This document shows, in pieces, positions 16,405 through 24,003 of a stretch of DNA of 64,000 bases (positions within the stretch are counted from its first letter, which is position 1; the number at the start of each line of letters is the position of its first letter). This DNA comes from Clostridiales bacterium. Lineage in GTDB: Bacteria; Bacillota; Clostridia; Christensenellales; CAG-138. The DNA is taken from positions 3,830-67,829 of the forward strand of contig SFNQ01000006.1 of assembly GCA_004554165.1 (NCBI GenBank), given 5' to 3'. Both the position numbers and the translations under genes were made by a program. The notes beneath the pieces are model-generated. The model was given only the letters and a program-made list of their open reading frames with translations, searched no databases and was not told where the DNA came from.

Positions 16405-16450
16405 GGAGGGCCTGCCGCACCCGTATGGGGCGCGGCAGGCCCTCCGTTTG
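16405..16450 (+). terminator. Long hairpin after the sortase gene
   Basis: Perfect fourteen-base-pair stem (16405-16418 with 16432-16445) directly after the stop codon. Only GTTTG follows, so it may act as a weak terminator or a 3' stabiliser. The next promoter begins inside its trailing T residues. Confidence 0.6.
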
Positions 16451-16476
16451 TCAGGCGTTCCGCCTCCTGCTATACT
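16448..16476 (+). promoter_or_regulatory. Promoter of the lipobox mini-ORF
   Basis: -35 TTGTCA (16448-16453), exactly 17 nt, -10 TATACT (16471-16476). The ATG of the mini-ORF lies 32 bases further on. Confidence 0.7.
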
Positions 16477-16507
16477 GAATCCAGGGGAAAACAAAGGAGG
16501 GCCGTTC

Positions 16508-16567
16508 ATGAAAGGCAAGCGCATCTTTCTGGCCGCTGCGCTTCTGCTGTCCCTTGCGGGCTGCTGA
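16508..16567 (+). CDS. 19-residue lipoprotein signal peptide ORF ending at the lipobox Cys
   Basis: MKGKRIFLAAALLLSLAGC then TGA. It is a textbook lipoprotein signal: basic n-region, Leu/Ala core, lipobox LAGC, with the stop codon directly after the cysteine. It has its own promoter at 16448 and AAAGGAGG exactly 7 nt before the ATG. It may be the stub of a lipoprotein gene whose body was deleted, leaving only 22 bases before the convergent M42 gene end, or a functional peptide. Enterococcal sex pheromones, for example, are cut from lipoprotein signal peptides. No lipoprotein body is visible in any frame after it. Confidence 0.5.
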   Translation: MKGKRIFLAAALLLSLAGC

Positions 16568-16589
16568 TCGCGTATCTTCCGGTGTAAGC

Positions 16590-17606
16590 TCAGGCGGTGA
16601 GATATCCGCGGATGAGCGCCAGCGTGTTCTCTACCCCCTCAAGATGCGACCGCTCGTATCCATGGGAGGCGTATACGCCGGGGCCGATCAGTGCATGGCG
16701 CAGGTCCCGTCCGGCGGACAGCGCCGCGTCCGCATCCGAGCAGTAATGGGGATAGACGTCTACCGCATAGGCAAGGTTCTGCTCCTTTGCAATGCGGATG
16801 AGCGCGGTGGTCATATCATAGTCGTAGGGACCGCAGGAGTCCTTGGCGCAGATGCTGACCTTTCGCTCGTTGCAGCCCAGCCCCTCGCCCACGCAGCCCA
16901 TGTCCACGCACAGCAGCTCCGCCACGTCCTCCGGCACGACGGCAGAGCAGCCATGGCCCACCTCCTCATATACGGTGAGGCAGGCGTAGACCTTGCGGCG
17001 CGGTTTCAGAGCGCCGTCTTTGATTTCCCGCGCGATGCCAAAGAGGATGGCCGCGCTGAGCTTATCGTCCAGAAAGCGGCTCTTGAGGTAGCCCGTTTCC
17101 GTAATCACCGTGCGCGGATCAAAGCAGACAAAATCGCCCACGGCGATGCCCAGCGCTTCGGTGGCCTCGCGACTGTCGGTATCCTCGTCGATCACAACCT
17201 CCATGCCCTCGAAATCCCGCTTGCTCTCGGCGTATTTTTCGTTGGTGTGCGCGGAGGGCTGGTTGAGCTGCATGGTACCCGAGAAGGTTTTGCCAAAGCG
17301 CGTGTGGATCACGCAGTTTTCGGCCTCCACGTTGTTTGCCTGCAAGCCGCCGATGCGGGTCAGGCGCAGGCGGCCGTTGCTCTTGATTTCCGCAACCATG
17401 CCGCCCAGCGTATCGATGTGGGCGGAGATCGCGAGAGGATTTCCCTCGCCGCCAAGCTCTGCCAGCACGCAGCCCTTCTTCGTCAGCCGGGCGGGAAAGC
17501 CCAGCGAGCGGAACTCCGCCGCCGCCAGCGCCGCAACTGGGCCGGTAAAGCCCGAGGGACTGTGGCAGGCCATGAGTTTTTTCAGCATTGAAAGCACATA
17601 TTCCAT
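16590..17606 (-). CDS. M42 family metallopeptidase (glutamyl aminopeptidase type)
   Basis: The product is 338 residues from the ATG at 17606 (GGAGG upstream). The M42 metal and catalytic motifs appear in order: AHIDTLGG (His and Asp ligands), SRFLDDKLSAA (bridging Asp), TVYEEVGHG (Glu general base and ligand), LCVDMGC (Asp ligand) and GVYASHGYERSH (His ligand). Members form tetrahedral TET-type particles in the cytosol that trim peptides. It follows rex on the same strand after about 60 bases and may share its transcript. Confidence 0.93.
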   Translation of the reverse strand: MEYVLSMLKKLMACHSPSGFTGPVAALAAAEFRSLGFPARLTKKGCVLAELGGEGNPLAISAHIDTLGGMVAEIKSNGRLRLTRIGGLQANNVEAENCVIHTRFGKTFSGTMQLNQPSAHTNEKYAESKRDFEGMEVVIDEDTDSREATEALGIAVGDFVCFDPRTVITETGYLKSRFLDDKLSAAILFGIAREIKDGALKPRRKVYACLTVYEEVGHGCSAVVPEDVAELLCVDMGCVGEGLGCNERKVSICAKDSCGPYDYDMTTALIRIAKEQNLAYAVDVYPHYCSDADAALSAGRDLRHALIGPGVYASHGYERSHLEGVENTLALIRGYLTA

Positions 17607-17667
17607 GAAAACCTCCAGAGATGCCAATGCCCGGCAGACCGCGCAGGAACGGACCGGGATGGCGGGG

Positions 17668-18306
17668 CTATTCGTATTCCGGCTGCTCCAGATGCTTTGA
17701 GAGCATCGCCAGCGGGATGGCCATGTCCTCGCTCTGCACCAGAATACCCCGGGGCACGCGCAGGTGCGTCGGCGCGAAATTCCAGATGCCGCGCACGCCG
17801 CCCGCAATCAATGCGTCGCAGGCCGATTGCGCCGCGCTGGCGGGAACGGTAAGAACGCCGATCTCGATGCGGTGGTTCCGACACCACTGGCTGATGTTCG
17901 CCACGTCAAGGATGGGCTTGCCCGCGATGCGCGAGCCGATGAGCGTGCGGGAGTGGTCAAAGGCAGCGAGGATTTCCACGCCGTAGGCCGCAAAGCCCGG
18001 GTAGGCCAGCAGCGCGCCGCCCAGATGCCCCACGCCCACCAGCACGGCCTGATGGGTTCTGGCATAGCCGAGATACTTTTCCACGTCGAGAATGAGCGTA
18101 TCGAGCACATAGCCGATCTTGGGCCTGCCGCCGCTGCTGCTGACGGCGGCCAGATCCTTGCGCACGGAAACGGGGTTCAGGGAAAGTTCCCCGGCAATGT
18201 CGTTGCAGGAAACGTTTGTCGCGCCCGATTGCTGCATGCGCTTGAGCAGCTGGAGATAGGCGGGCAACCGTTGCAGCGTCGGCCGCGGTACGGAGTCCTT
18301 TGGCAT
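17668..18306 (-). CDS. rex: Redox-sensing transcriptional repressor Rex
   Basis: The product is 212 residues. The N-terminal winged helix (about 1-80) includes SLNPVSVRKDLAAVSSSG, the DNA-recognition region. The Rossmann domain has GVGHLGGAL (GxGxxG at 91-96) and LDVANISQW, and binds NADH. Rex represses fermentation and respiration genes until NADH rises. Its own promoter lies at 18342-18370. I did not find a perfect Rex operator in the window. Confidence 0.95.
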   Translation of the reverse strand: MPKDSVPRPTLQRLPAYLQLLKRMQQSGATNVSCNDIAGELSLNPVSVRKDLAAVSSSGGRPKIGYVLDTLILDVEKYLGYARTHQAVLVGVGHLGGALLAYPGFAAYGVEILAAFDHSRTLIGSRIAGKPILDVANISQWCRNHRIEIGVLTVPASAAQSACDALIAGGVRGIWNFAPTHLRVPRGILVQSEDMAIPLAMLSKHLEQPEYE

Positions 18307-18341
18307 AGGCGTCCCCCACGATTATCAATAATATCAATAAA

Positions 18342-18370
18342 ATTGTAACAGGCTTTGCGCCCCGCGTCAA
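18342..18370 (-). promoter_or_regulatory. Promoter of rex
   Basis: Minus strand: -35 TTGACG (18370-18365), exactly 17 nt, -10 TACAAT (18347-18342). The region just downstream holds two copies of TATTGATA-like sequence of unknown meaning. Confidence 0.75.
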
Positions 18371-18606
18371 GCGAGCGGAAGGGTGGAGCGCCCGAATATG
18401 GGGTTTTAAAATAACAGCAATGGGCGTTTTTTCCGTATTACAAACAATGGACGTTTTTCGATCCCCATCGTTTGCGACACTTCAGATGGTTTTTGTCCGT
18501 TTCATGGCGGAGCGGGCGCGAGCGGCGCCGCAGCTGCTGCCGGACGATGCGCTCCGGTTTCGGATATGCCGCCCGCCCCTTTTTGCAGAAAAGCTGTCAG
18601 GGGGGA

Positions 18607-18636
18607 TTGGCAGAACGCCGCCCGATTGTGTATGAT
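18607..18636 (+). promoter_or_regulatory. Promoter of mtnA
   Basis: -35 TTGGCA (18607-18612), 18-nt spacer, -10 TATGAT (18631-18636), about 80 bases before the mtnA ATG. The rest of the ~400-base rex/mtnA gap shows no supported gene; the 71-codon frame at 18420 lacks protein character. Confidence 0.6.
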
Positions 18637-18714
18637 TGGGAGGAGGGCCGCGGCCCCGGCGTATCCCATGCCGGCCGGAACCTGCTGAAAAACGAAGAGA
18701 GGATTCTCCATTCC

Positions 18715-19782
18715 ATGAACCAGCTTCAAAAGGTGACGCACAGCGACCACGTCCGGCTTTCGGAGGATGGCCGCGCGGTCGTCATTCTGGACCAGACGCA
18801 GCTCCCCTGCCGCACGGTTTATCTGCGGCTTCAAACGGCGGAGGCGCTCTACGCCGCCATCCGCACGCTTCAGGTCCGGGGCGCGCCCGCCATCGGCATC
18901 TGCGCGGGCTATGGCATGTATTGCCTCGCCAGGAGTTTGGAAAAGGCCGCGCCCGGGGAATTCCTGGAAAAGCTGCGGGCCTTCGGCGCATACCTGAACT
19001 CCGCGCGGCCCACAGCGGTGAACCTGAGCTGGGCAATCCGCCGTATGCTGGGCGTGGCGGAAAAAAGCGCGGGCGGGCCCGTTGCGGAAACCCTTGCGCT
19101 GCTCCGGGCGGAGTGTGAGGCCATCCATCGCGAGGACATCGCCATGTGCCGTGCGATCTCGGAGCACGGTCTGGCGCTCTTAAGAGAGGGGGACGGCGTG
19201 CTGACGCACTGCAATGCCGGACCGCTGGCCACCTCCCGCTACGGTACGGCGCTGGGGCCCATCCTGCTTGCCAGGGAACGGGGCATGCAGCTGCGCGTGT
19301 TTGCGGATGAGACGCGGCCGCTGCTGCAGGGCGCGCGGCTGACCGCCTATGAGCTGCAACGCGCGGGCGTGGACGTAACGCTCATCTGCGACAACATGGC
19401 GAGCATCGTCATGAAAAACGGCTGGGTGAACGTCTGCTTTGTGGGCTGCGACCGCATCGCGGCCAACGGCGATTTTGCCAACAAAATCGGCACAAGCGGC
19501 GTTGCCATCCTGGCAAAGCATTACGGCATACCCTTCTACACGCTGGGCCCCACCTCCACCATCGATCTGAACTGTAAAACGGGGGCGGATATCGAAATCG
19601 AGCAACGCCCGCCGGAGGAGATTCGCGAAAAGTTCTATCGGGAGCCAATGGCTCCGCCCGATGTGAAGTGTTATAATCCTGCCTTCGACGTGACGGACCA
19701 CGCGCTGTTAAGCGGCATTGTGACGGAGAAGGGCATTTGCCGCCCGCCGTTTGCGGAGAGCCTCAGGCGCCTCTTTGATTAG
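18715..19782 (+). CDS. mtnA: S-methyl-5-thioribose-1-phosphate isomerase
   Basis: The product is 355 residues from the ATG at 18715. It belongs to the aIF-2B/MtnA family, with the substrate loop [13 protein letters not shown], the catalytic Cys in VLTHCNAG and the catalytic Asp in [12 protein letters not shown], followed by [20 protein letters not shown]. It converts 5-methylthioribose 1-phosphate to the ribulose form in methionine salvage. No other mtn gene is nearby. The Shine-Dalgarno is modest (GAGAGGA, rather distant). Confidence 0.93.
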   Translation: MNQLQKVTHSDHVRLSEDGRAVVILDQTQLPCRTVYLRLQTAEALYAAIRTLQVRGAPAIGICAGYGMYCLARSLEKAAPGEFLEKLRAFGAYLNSARPTAVNLSWAIRRMLGVAEKSAGGPVAETLALLRAECEAIHREDIAMCRAISEHGLALLREGDGVLTHCNAGPLATSRYGTALGPILLARERGMQLRVFADETRPLLQGARLTAYELQRAGVDVTLICDNMASIVMKNGWVNVCFVGCDRIAANGDFANKIGTSGVAILAKHYGIPFYTLGPTSTIDLNCKTGADIEIEQRPPEEIREKFYREPMAPPDVKCYNPAFDVTDHALLSGIVTEKGICRPPFAESLRRLFD

Positions 19783-19784
19783 CG

Positions 19785-19806
19785 GCGGAGGGTGGTTCCG
19801 CTTTTT
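19785..19806 (+). terminator. Rho-independent terminator of mtnA
   Basis: Short GCGGA/TCCGC stem directly after the stop codon, followed by five T residues. Confidence 0.6.
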
Positions 19807-19818
19807 GGCAGATTCTTC

Positions 19819-19847
19819 TTGCCCGCCGGGGCGGCGTATGTTAAAAT
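19819..19847 (+). promoter_or_regulatory. Promoter of the membrane protein gene at 19934
   Basis: -35 TTGCCC (19819-19824), 17-nt spacer, -10 TAAAAT (19842-19847). Confidence 0.55.
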
Positions 19848-19867
19848 AAGGCACACGGAAGATTCAG

Positions 19868-19913
19868 CAGCTTTCGGCGTTTCCTCATCAATAAACGCCG
19901 TGAGCTGTTTTTT
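19868..19913 (+). terminator. Leader terminator between promoter and coding region
   Basis: CAGCT and CGGCGTT pair with AACGCCG and AGCTG (twelve pairs with a 2x2 internal loop), followed by six T residues. It starts only about a dozen bases after the predicted transcript start and ends just before the GAGGAGG of the next gene, so readthrough of this terminator would decide expression. Confidence 0.8.
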
Positions 19914-19933
19914 CACCTGAGGAGGGAAGAGAC

Positions 19934-20695
19934 TTGCAGAAACGGAATTTTTCAACGGAGCTTGCCTATGCGCTGGGGCTTGTGGGCCTGTCCGGCGGCA
20001 CAGCGCTGATGGAGGCGGCGGATTTTGGCGTGGGCATGGTGGTTGCGCCAGCATACCTCGTTTACCTCAAGCTGTCCGAGAGCCTGCACTTTGTGACCTT
20101 CGGCATGGCGGAGTATACGCTGCAGGCCTGCCTGCTGGCCGCGCTGTGCCTGCTGCTCCGCAGATTCCGCTTTTCCTATCTCTTTTCCTTTGTAACCGCC
20201 GTACTCTACGGCTTCCTGCTGGATGGCTTTATGGCGCTGCTGGCGCTGCTGCCTCAGGGCGTGCTGGCGCTTCGCGTTGTCCTCTATGGGCTGGGCGTGC
20301 TTGCCTGCTCTGCGGGCGTATCGCTGATGTTCCATACTTACATCTCCGCCGAGGTCTATGAGCTGTTTGTAAAGGAGCTTTCCCGGCGCTACCGGTGGAA
20401 CATTCATCGGGCAAAGACCTGCTATGACTGCATCAGCTGCTTTGCGGGCATATTGCTCTCCTTCGCCTTTTTCGGCTTTGGCGTGTTCGAGGGCGTGCGC
20501 TTCGGCACGGTGCTCTGCGCGCTGGTCAACGGCTTTCTGATCGGCAGGTTTACGCGCCTGTTCGACGCGCACTGGCGGTTTTTCGACGCGCTGCCCCTGC
20601 GAAAGTATTTTGAAGACGGCCCTTCCGGGCCCAGTGAGGCAGACGCTCCTGAGATGGGAGGCGGGGATGGGGCGGAAACCGAAACGTCCCGTTAA
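19934..20695 (+). CDS. YitT/YczE-like integral membrane protein (DUF6198 type)
   Basis: The product is 253 residues from a TTG at 19934 with GAGGAGGG upstream. Five or six membrane segments fill residues 10-210. The N-terminal YALGLVGLSGGTALMEAADFG and the loop SLMFHTYISAEVYELFVKEL match the small YczE/YyaS-like membrane families of Bacillota. The last ~30 residues are polar and low in complexity. Transport or regulation is possible; no substrate is known. Expression lies behind the leader terminator at 19868. Confidence 0.75.
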   Translation: MQKRNFSTELAYALGLVGLSGGTALMEAADFGVGMVVAPAYLVYLKLSESLHFVTFGMAEYTLQACLLAALCLLLRRFRFSYLFSFVTAVLYGFLLDGFMALLALLPQGVLALRVVLYGLGVLACSAGVSLMFHTYISAEVYELFVKELSRRYRWNIHRAKTCYDCISCFAGILLSFAFFGFGVFEGVRFGTVLCALVNGFLIGRFTRLFDAHWRFFDALPLRKYFEDGPSGPSEADAPEMGGGDGAETETSR

Positions 20696-20737
20696 GCGCA
20701 TCCGGCTCAAAACCCGGCGCCACCAAAAAAGCATATG

Positions 20738-20773
20738 GGAGCAGGCTCGCAGCGGTCTGCTCCGCTTTTTTTT
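20738..20773 (+). terminator. Rho-independent terminator
   Basis: GGAGCAG/CTGCTCC stem (20738-20744 with 20757-20763), twelve-base loop, then GC and eight T residues. Confidence 0.85.
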
Positions 20774-20817
20774 GAAATGCCGGAGCGCAGGCCGGGTCGG
20801 GCGTGGCTTTCATGTTT

Positions 20818-20954
20818 CATGAGCGCGGCAGGGCCGTAAAAACCGCCCTGCTCCGCGGAAAACGCGGATTTGCAGGGCGCAGAGCAGGGCAGACTGCCAG
20901 CTGCGGCATGGCGGACGGAAGACCGGGGGTTTTAGAAAATCCCGGGTATTTTTT
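20818..20954 (+). other. Structured noncoding segment ending in a terminator
   Basis: Between the terminator at 20738 and the adhesin gene at 21049 lie two compact hairpins (GCAGGGC/GCCCTGC near 20827-20850 and TCCGCG/CGCGGA just after) and then an intrinsic terminator at 20923-20954 (CCGGG plus a T4/A4 stem, then TATTTTTT). No ORF here has a Shine-Dalgarno. It could be a small RNA or part of a leader; I see no clear promoter for it. Confidence 0.4.
20923..20954 (+). terminator. Rho-independent terminator upstream of the second adhesin gene
   Basis: CCGGG(G)GTTTT pairs with AAAATCCCGG around a two-base loop, followed by TATTTTTT. Confidence 0.75.
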
Positions 20955-21048
20955 GCTTGTTTTGCCGTTCGACAGAGAGGGAAACATCCCGCGCGGATGA
21001 CACGCATATATGGTATACATGCGAGTTTATGCGGGAGGGGGACAGGCT

Positions 21049-23655
21049 GTGCGACGGAAGGCGGGACGGGGCATGCGGCGGCTTTGCGCGCTGCTGTGCC
21101 TCGCTGCGGGGCTGGCCGCGCTCCTTTCCCGGGCCGGGACCGGGCTGGCGGAGGGCGGGGAGCTGCCGCCTGCGCCCCTGGGCGAAGCGGAGGGCTACGT
21201 GTACTATCACAGCACGTCCTATCCCTATTACCGGCTCAGCCCCCACCGCTGCGCCTGTCAGGACGCGTCGGGCGACACGCAGGACGGCAGGATTCCCGCC
21301 GCCTTTGTGCTGCTTGACCTGCGGGAGTACGGCGGAAAAAGCTGGACGCCGGACAGAACCTCGGGCTGGACTGCGGATGCGCCCGGCAACTACCTGGTGG
21401 CCTACGGCTGCGACCTGTCCACAAGAACCCGCGCCGGTACGCGCTACCGCAGAAGGAACCTTGAGGACGCGGTCTTTCTCAGCGAGAGCGCAGCGCAGCG
21501 TATGCGCGCCGTACTGCAATGCGCCTATCCCTTCGTGAGCGCGGAGGAGATGCTTGCGCGCCTGGTGGCCGCAGGCGTGCTGGAGGAGCGCAACGGCATC
21601 GTCAGCGCGCCGGAGAACTTTAAAAAGGAGAATGCCGAGCGCACCGTCTCGGAGAGCGAGCTGCTCAGCGCGGTTCAGACCGCGGTCTGGGCCTGCGCGG
21701 CCGGGGAGGACGCGGCGGGGCCGAAGCTGAGCGGGGCCTATACGGAAACCGCGGCGCCAGGGCTTGCCGGGCGCACGGTCAACCCGGACGGCTACGACGG
21801 CAGGACGCGGGAGATTCAGCGGGTAAAGAACAATATTTCCGCCGTTTACGATTACCTGACCGGGCTGGGCGCTGCGGACGCGCCCGCGCCGGACCGGCTG
21901 GTTACGGATCTGACGCTGACCGCCCTGCGCACGGACGACGGTACGGGGGAGGCGACCGCTACCGTGCGCCTGCGACTGAACGGTACGCCGGACGCAGAGG
22001 ACGCGCTGGTTCTGCGGGTCGGCGAAACGCGCTATGCCATCGCCAACCCGAATCTGGGCCTGCCGGTGATCGAGCCGGATGCGGACGGCTGCTATACGCT
22101 GCTGCTGGCGGGGCTTACGGAGGAGGGCAGCGTAACGCTGGAGGTCAGCGGTACGCAGACGGTAGCTCCCGGCGCATACCTCTACGAACCCTATGGCGGG
22201 CAGGACGCGGCGCAGTGCATGGTCGGCGTATATGGCGGTACGGCGCAGGTGCTGCTGCGGCGGCAGATCTCCCTGGCCGCGATGACGCAGCGGGCGCGCC
22301 TGCGCTCTGTGGCGGAGCTGACGGAAAAGGCCGTGGTCATGCCGCTTTCCGGCGGCAGTCTGACGCTCTTTCTGGAGGGCCGGGACGGGCGGCGGATTCG
22401 CATTGCGGAGGGGCTCTCCGGCGATGCGGAAGGGCTCGTCGAGGTGCGGCGGCTCCTGCCGCCCGGCGAGGGCGAGCGCTATGTGTTTCAGGAAACTGCG
22501 CCGCCCGCAGGCTTCTCTCTGCCGGAGAAGCCGGAGAAAGCGGTGGATGCGGCCACCACCGTAAGGCTTGTCCATACGCCGGCGGCGGAGGCAAGCGTAT
22601 GCCTGACCCTGCTGGACGAGAGCACCGGGGAACAGCCGCTGCCGGGCATCGGCTTTGCGCTGTACCGCCGCCTGTTCGGAACGGAGGCGCTGTTCCTCGG
22701 CGACCGTACAACGGACGCGCAGGGAAGGATTACGGTGGACGGCCTCTGCCCGGGCGATTACTGGTTTTCCCAGAGCACCACGCCCGAGGGCTATGCCCCT
22801 GCGGCGGAGGAGCATGCGTTTTCCGTTGGCAGCAGCGGCGGCGCGATCCAGCTGACCGTATACAACACGTCGCACCGGACGGTGTCGGGCGAGGTTTGCT
22901 TTGCGGATCCGGCGGCGGCCGGGCATCCGGCAGCCGTTACCGTCCGGCTGTACTGCGGCGGCGCGCTGCTGAGGGAACAGCGGGTGTCGGCGGAGACGGG
23001 CTGGCGGTACTGCTTTGAGGAGCTGCCCATTTTTGACGACAGCGGCGCGCAAAACGTTTACGCCGTGGAGCAGGCTGCGCTGCCGGGCTATGCGGCGGAA
23101 TACGTCGAGAGCGGTATCCGCAACACCCAGCGCAGGGCGGACATCGTGCTGGAGAATCGCAACCGCCGGGGCGAGCCGCTGCGCGGCGCGGTATTCGTGC
23201 TGCGGTCGGCCGCGGACGGAACGCATGTCTGTACGGCTGCCACCGATGCGGCGGGCCGCCTGTGCCTGTATGGCCTGAGGGCAGGCAGCTATCTGCTCAC
23301 CCAGCGCCGGGCGCCTGCGGGCTACAGGGCGCTTTCCGAGGCGCTGATTCTGACGCTGACCGATCCCAACACCGCCGCCGACGGAACGGAGCCGATGCAG
23401 GCGCTGCTTACGGACGCTTCCGGAATGCCGCTGCCGGACGGCTGCATCGTAAGCGGGCGGCGAATTCTGCCGGAGAGCCCGCTGGGGATTGCGCTCTGCG
23501 CCAGCGCCTGCGCGGCCCTGCCCTGCCTGGCGGCTGTGGGCCTTCGCGCGCGCAAAGGCGGCCGCAGGGCTTTTCGCCTCCGCCTGCCGCTCCGGCTCCG
23601 ATTGCCGCGGCTGCGCAGGAAAAGGCGGGGGCATGCCGCGGGAAAAGCCGAATAG
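21049..23655 (+). CDS. Large thioester-domain/Cna-B-repeat surface protein, degenerate isopeptide sites
   Basis: The product is 868 residues from a GTG at 21049, just after GGGAGGGGG. The signal peptide covers about 1-35. A thioester domain follows with Cys121 (AYGCDLS) and Gln210 (AVQTAVWA). A middle domain matches the adhesin at 13868: both contain a GTQ strand, then YLYxPxGGxxAxxxxVG. Four Cna-B/SpaA-like domains fill about 420-810. Unlike the first adhesin, most lack the isopeptide residues: the first-strand Lys is replaced in LTLFLEG and CLTLLDE, and Glu gives way to Gln/Ser in FSQSTTPEGY and LLTQRRAPAGY. A C-terminal membrane segment is followed by an unusual Arg/Leu-rich tail of about 40 residues. 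The sorting signal is unclear (RILPESPLG precedes the membrane segment). Its partner is the sortase homologue at 24004. Confidence 0.82.
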   Translation: MRRKAGRGMRRLCALLCLAAGLAALLSRAGTGLAEGGELPPAPLGEAEGYVYYHSTSYPYYRLSPHRCACQDASGDTQDGRIPAAFVLLDLREYGGKSWTPDRTSGWTADAPGNYLVAYGCDLSTRTRAGTRYRRRNLEDAVFLSESAAQRMRAVLQCAYPFVSAEEMLARLVAAGVLEERNGIVSAPENFKKENAERTVSESELLSAVQTAVWACAAGEDAAGPKLSGAYTETAAPGLAGRTVNPDGYDGRTREIQRVKNNISAVYDYLTGLGAADAPAPDRLVTDLTLTALRTDDGTGEATATVRLRLNGTPDAEDALVLRVGETRYAIANPNLGLPVIEPDADGCYTLLLAGLTEEGSVTLEVSGTQTVAPGAYLYEPYGGQDAAQCMVGVYGGTAQVLLRRQISLAAMTQRARLRSVAELTEKAVVMPLSGGSLTLFLEGRDGRRIRIAEGLSGDAEGLVEVRRLLPPGEGERYVFQETAPPAGFSLPEKPEKAVDAATTVRLVHTPAAEASVCLTLLDESTGEQPLPGIGFALYRRLFGTEALFLGDRTTDAQGRITVDGLCPGDYWFSQSTTPEGYAPAAEEHAFSVGSSGGAIQLTVYNTSHRTVSGEVCFADPAAAGHPAAVTVRLYCGGALLREQRVSAETGWRYCFEELPIFDDSGAQNVYAVEQAALPGYAAEYVESGIRNTQRRADIVLENRNRRGEPLRGAVFVLRSAADGTHVCTAATDAAGRLCLYGLRAGSYLLTQRRAPAGYRALSEALILTLTDPNTAADGTEPMQALLTDASGMPLPDGCIVSGRRILPESPLGIALCASACAALPCLAAVGLRARKGGRRAFRLRLPLRLRLPRLRRKRRGHAAGKAE

Positions 23656-23750
23656 AGTGGAAGCGGGGAGCGCGCAGGCGCTGCGCCTTACCGCTGCGCA
23701 CATTCCATTCCCTGAGCAAAGCGCGGGATGCAGACGGTGAAAAAAGAATC

Positions 23751-23785
23751 GGGCAGGGTGCTGACGGATAGGCGCCCTGCCCTTT
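23751..23785 (+). terminator. Hairpin terminator after the second adhesin gene
   Basis: Perfect GGGCAGGG/CCCTGCCC stem (23751-23758 with 23775-23782) then TTTG. Two further short hairpins follow, 23794-23810 and 23811-23825. The 350-base gap to the next gene holds nothing else I can support. Confidence 0.65.
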
Positions 23786-24003
23786 GAAAACATGGGCCGC
23801 AAAACGGCCCCCGCCCGGTGGGCGGGAAATGAATTTTCGCGCCTGCTTAAAAGTGATACATTCCGTCAAAACTGAATAGAATACCATGCCAAATGCTGTC
23901 AGGCGAAGCGCTCCTGCGCCCATCCGGACGGCAGGGCGCGCAGGGAGCGCCGTTCCGGAGAGGAGCGGGCGCCGTCTGCGCGGATCGAGGAGGAATGTAT
24001 CCC

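Noticed and set aside
18307..18347. Possible Rex operator upstream of rex
   Set aside because: AT-rich TATTGATA-type repeats are present but not the TTGTGAAA/TTGTTAA-type dyad; the match is too weak to call.
18420..18635. A 71-codon plus-strand ORF in the rex/mtnA gap
   Set aside because: No ribosome binding site, no motif, and the mtnA promoter lies at its end.
20695..20726. A tRNA-like 3' end: a CTCAAAA loop followed by GGCGCCACCA
   Set aside because: The arm does not fit a T-loop (TTCRANY), no acceptor partner or anticodon arm is found upstream, and the coding end of the previous gene occupies the space.
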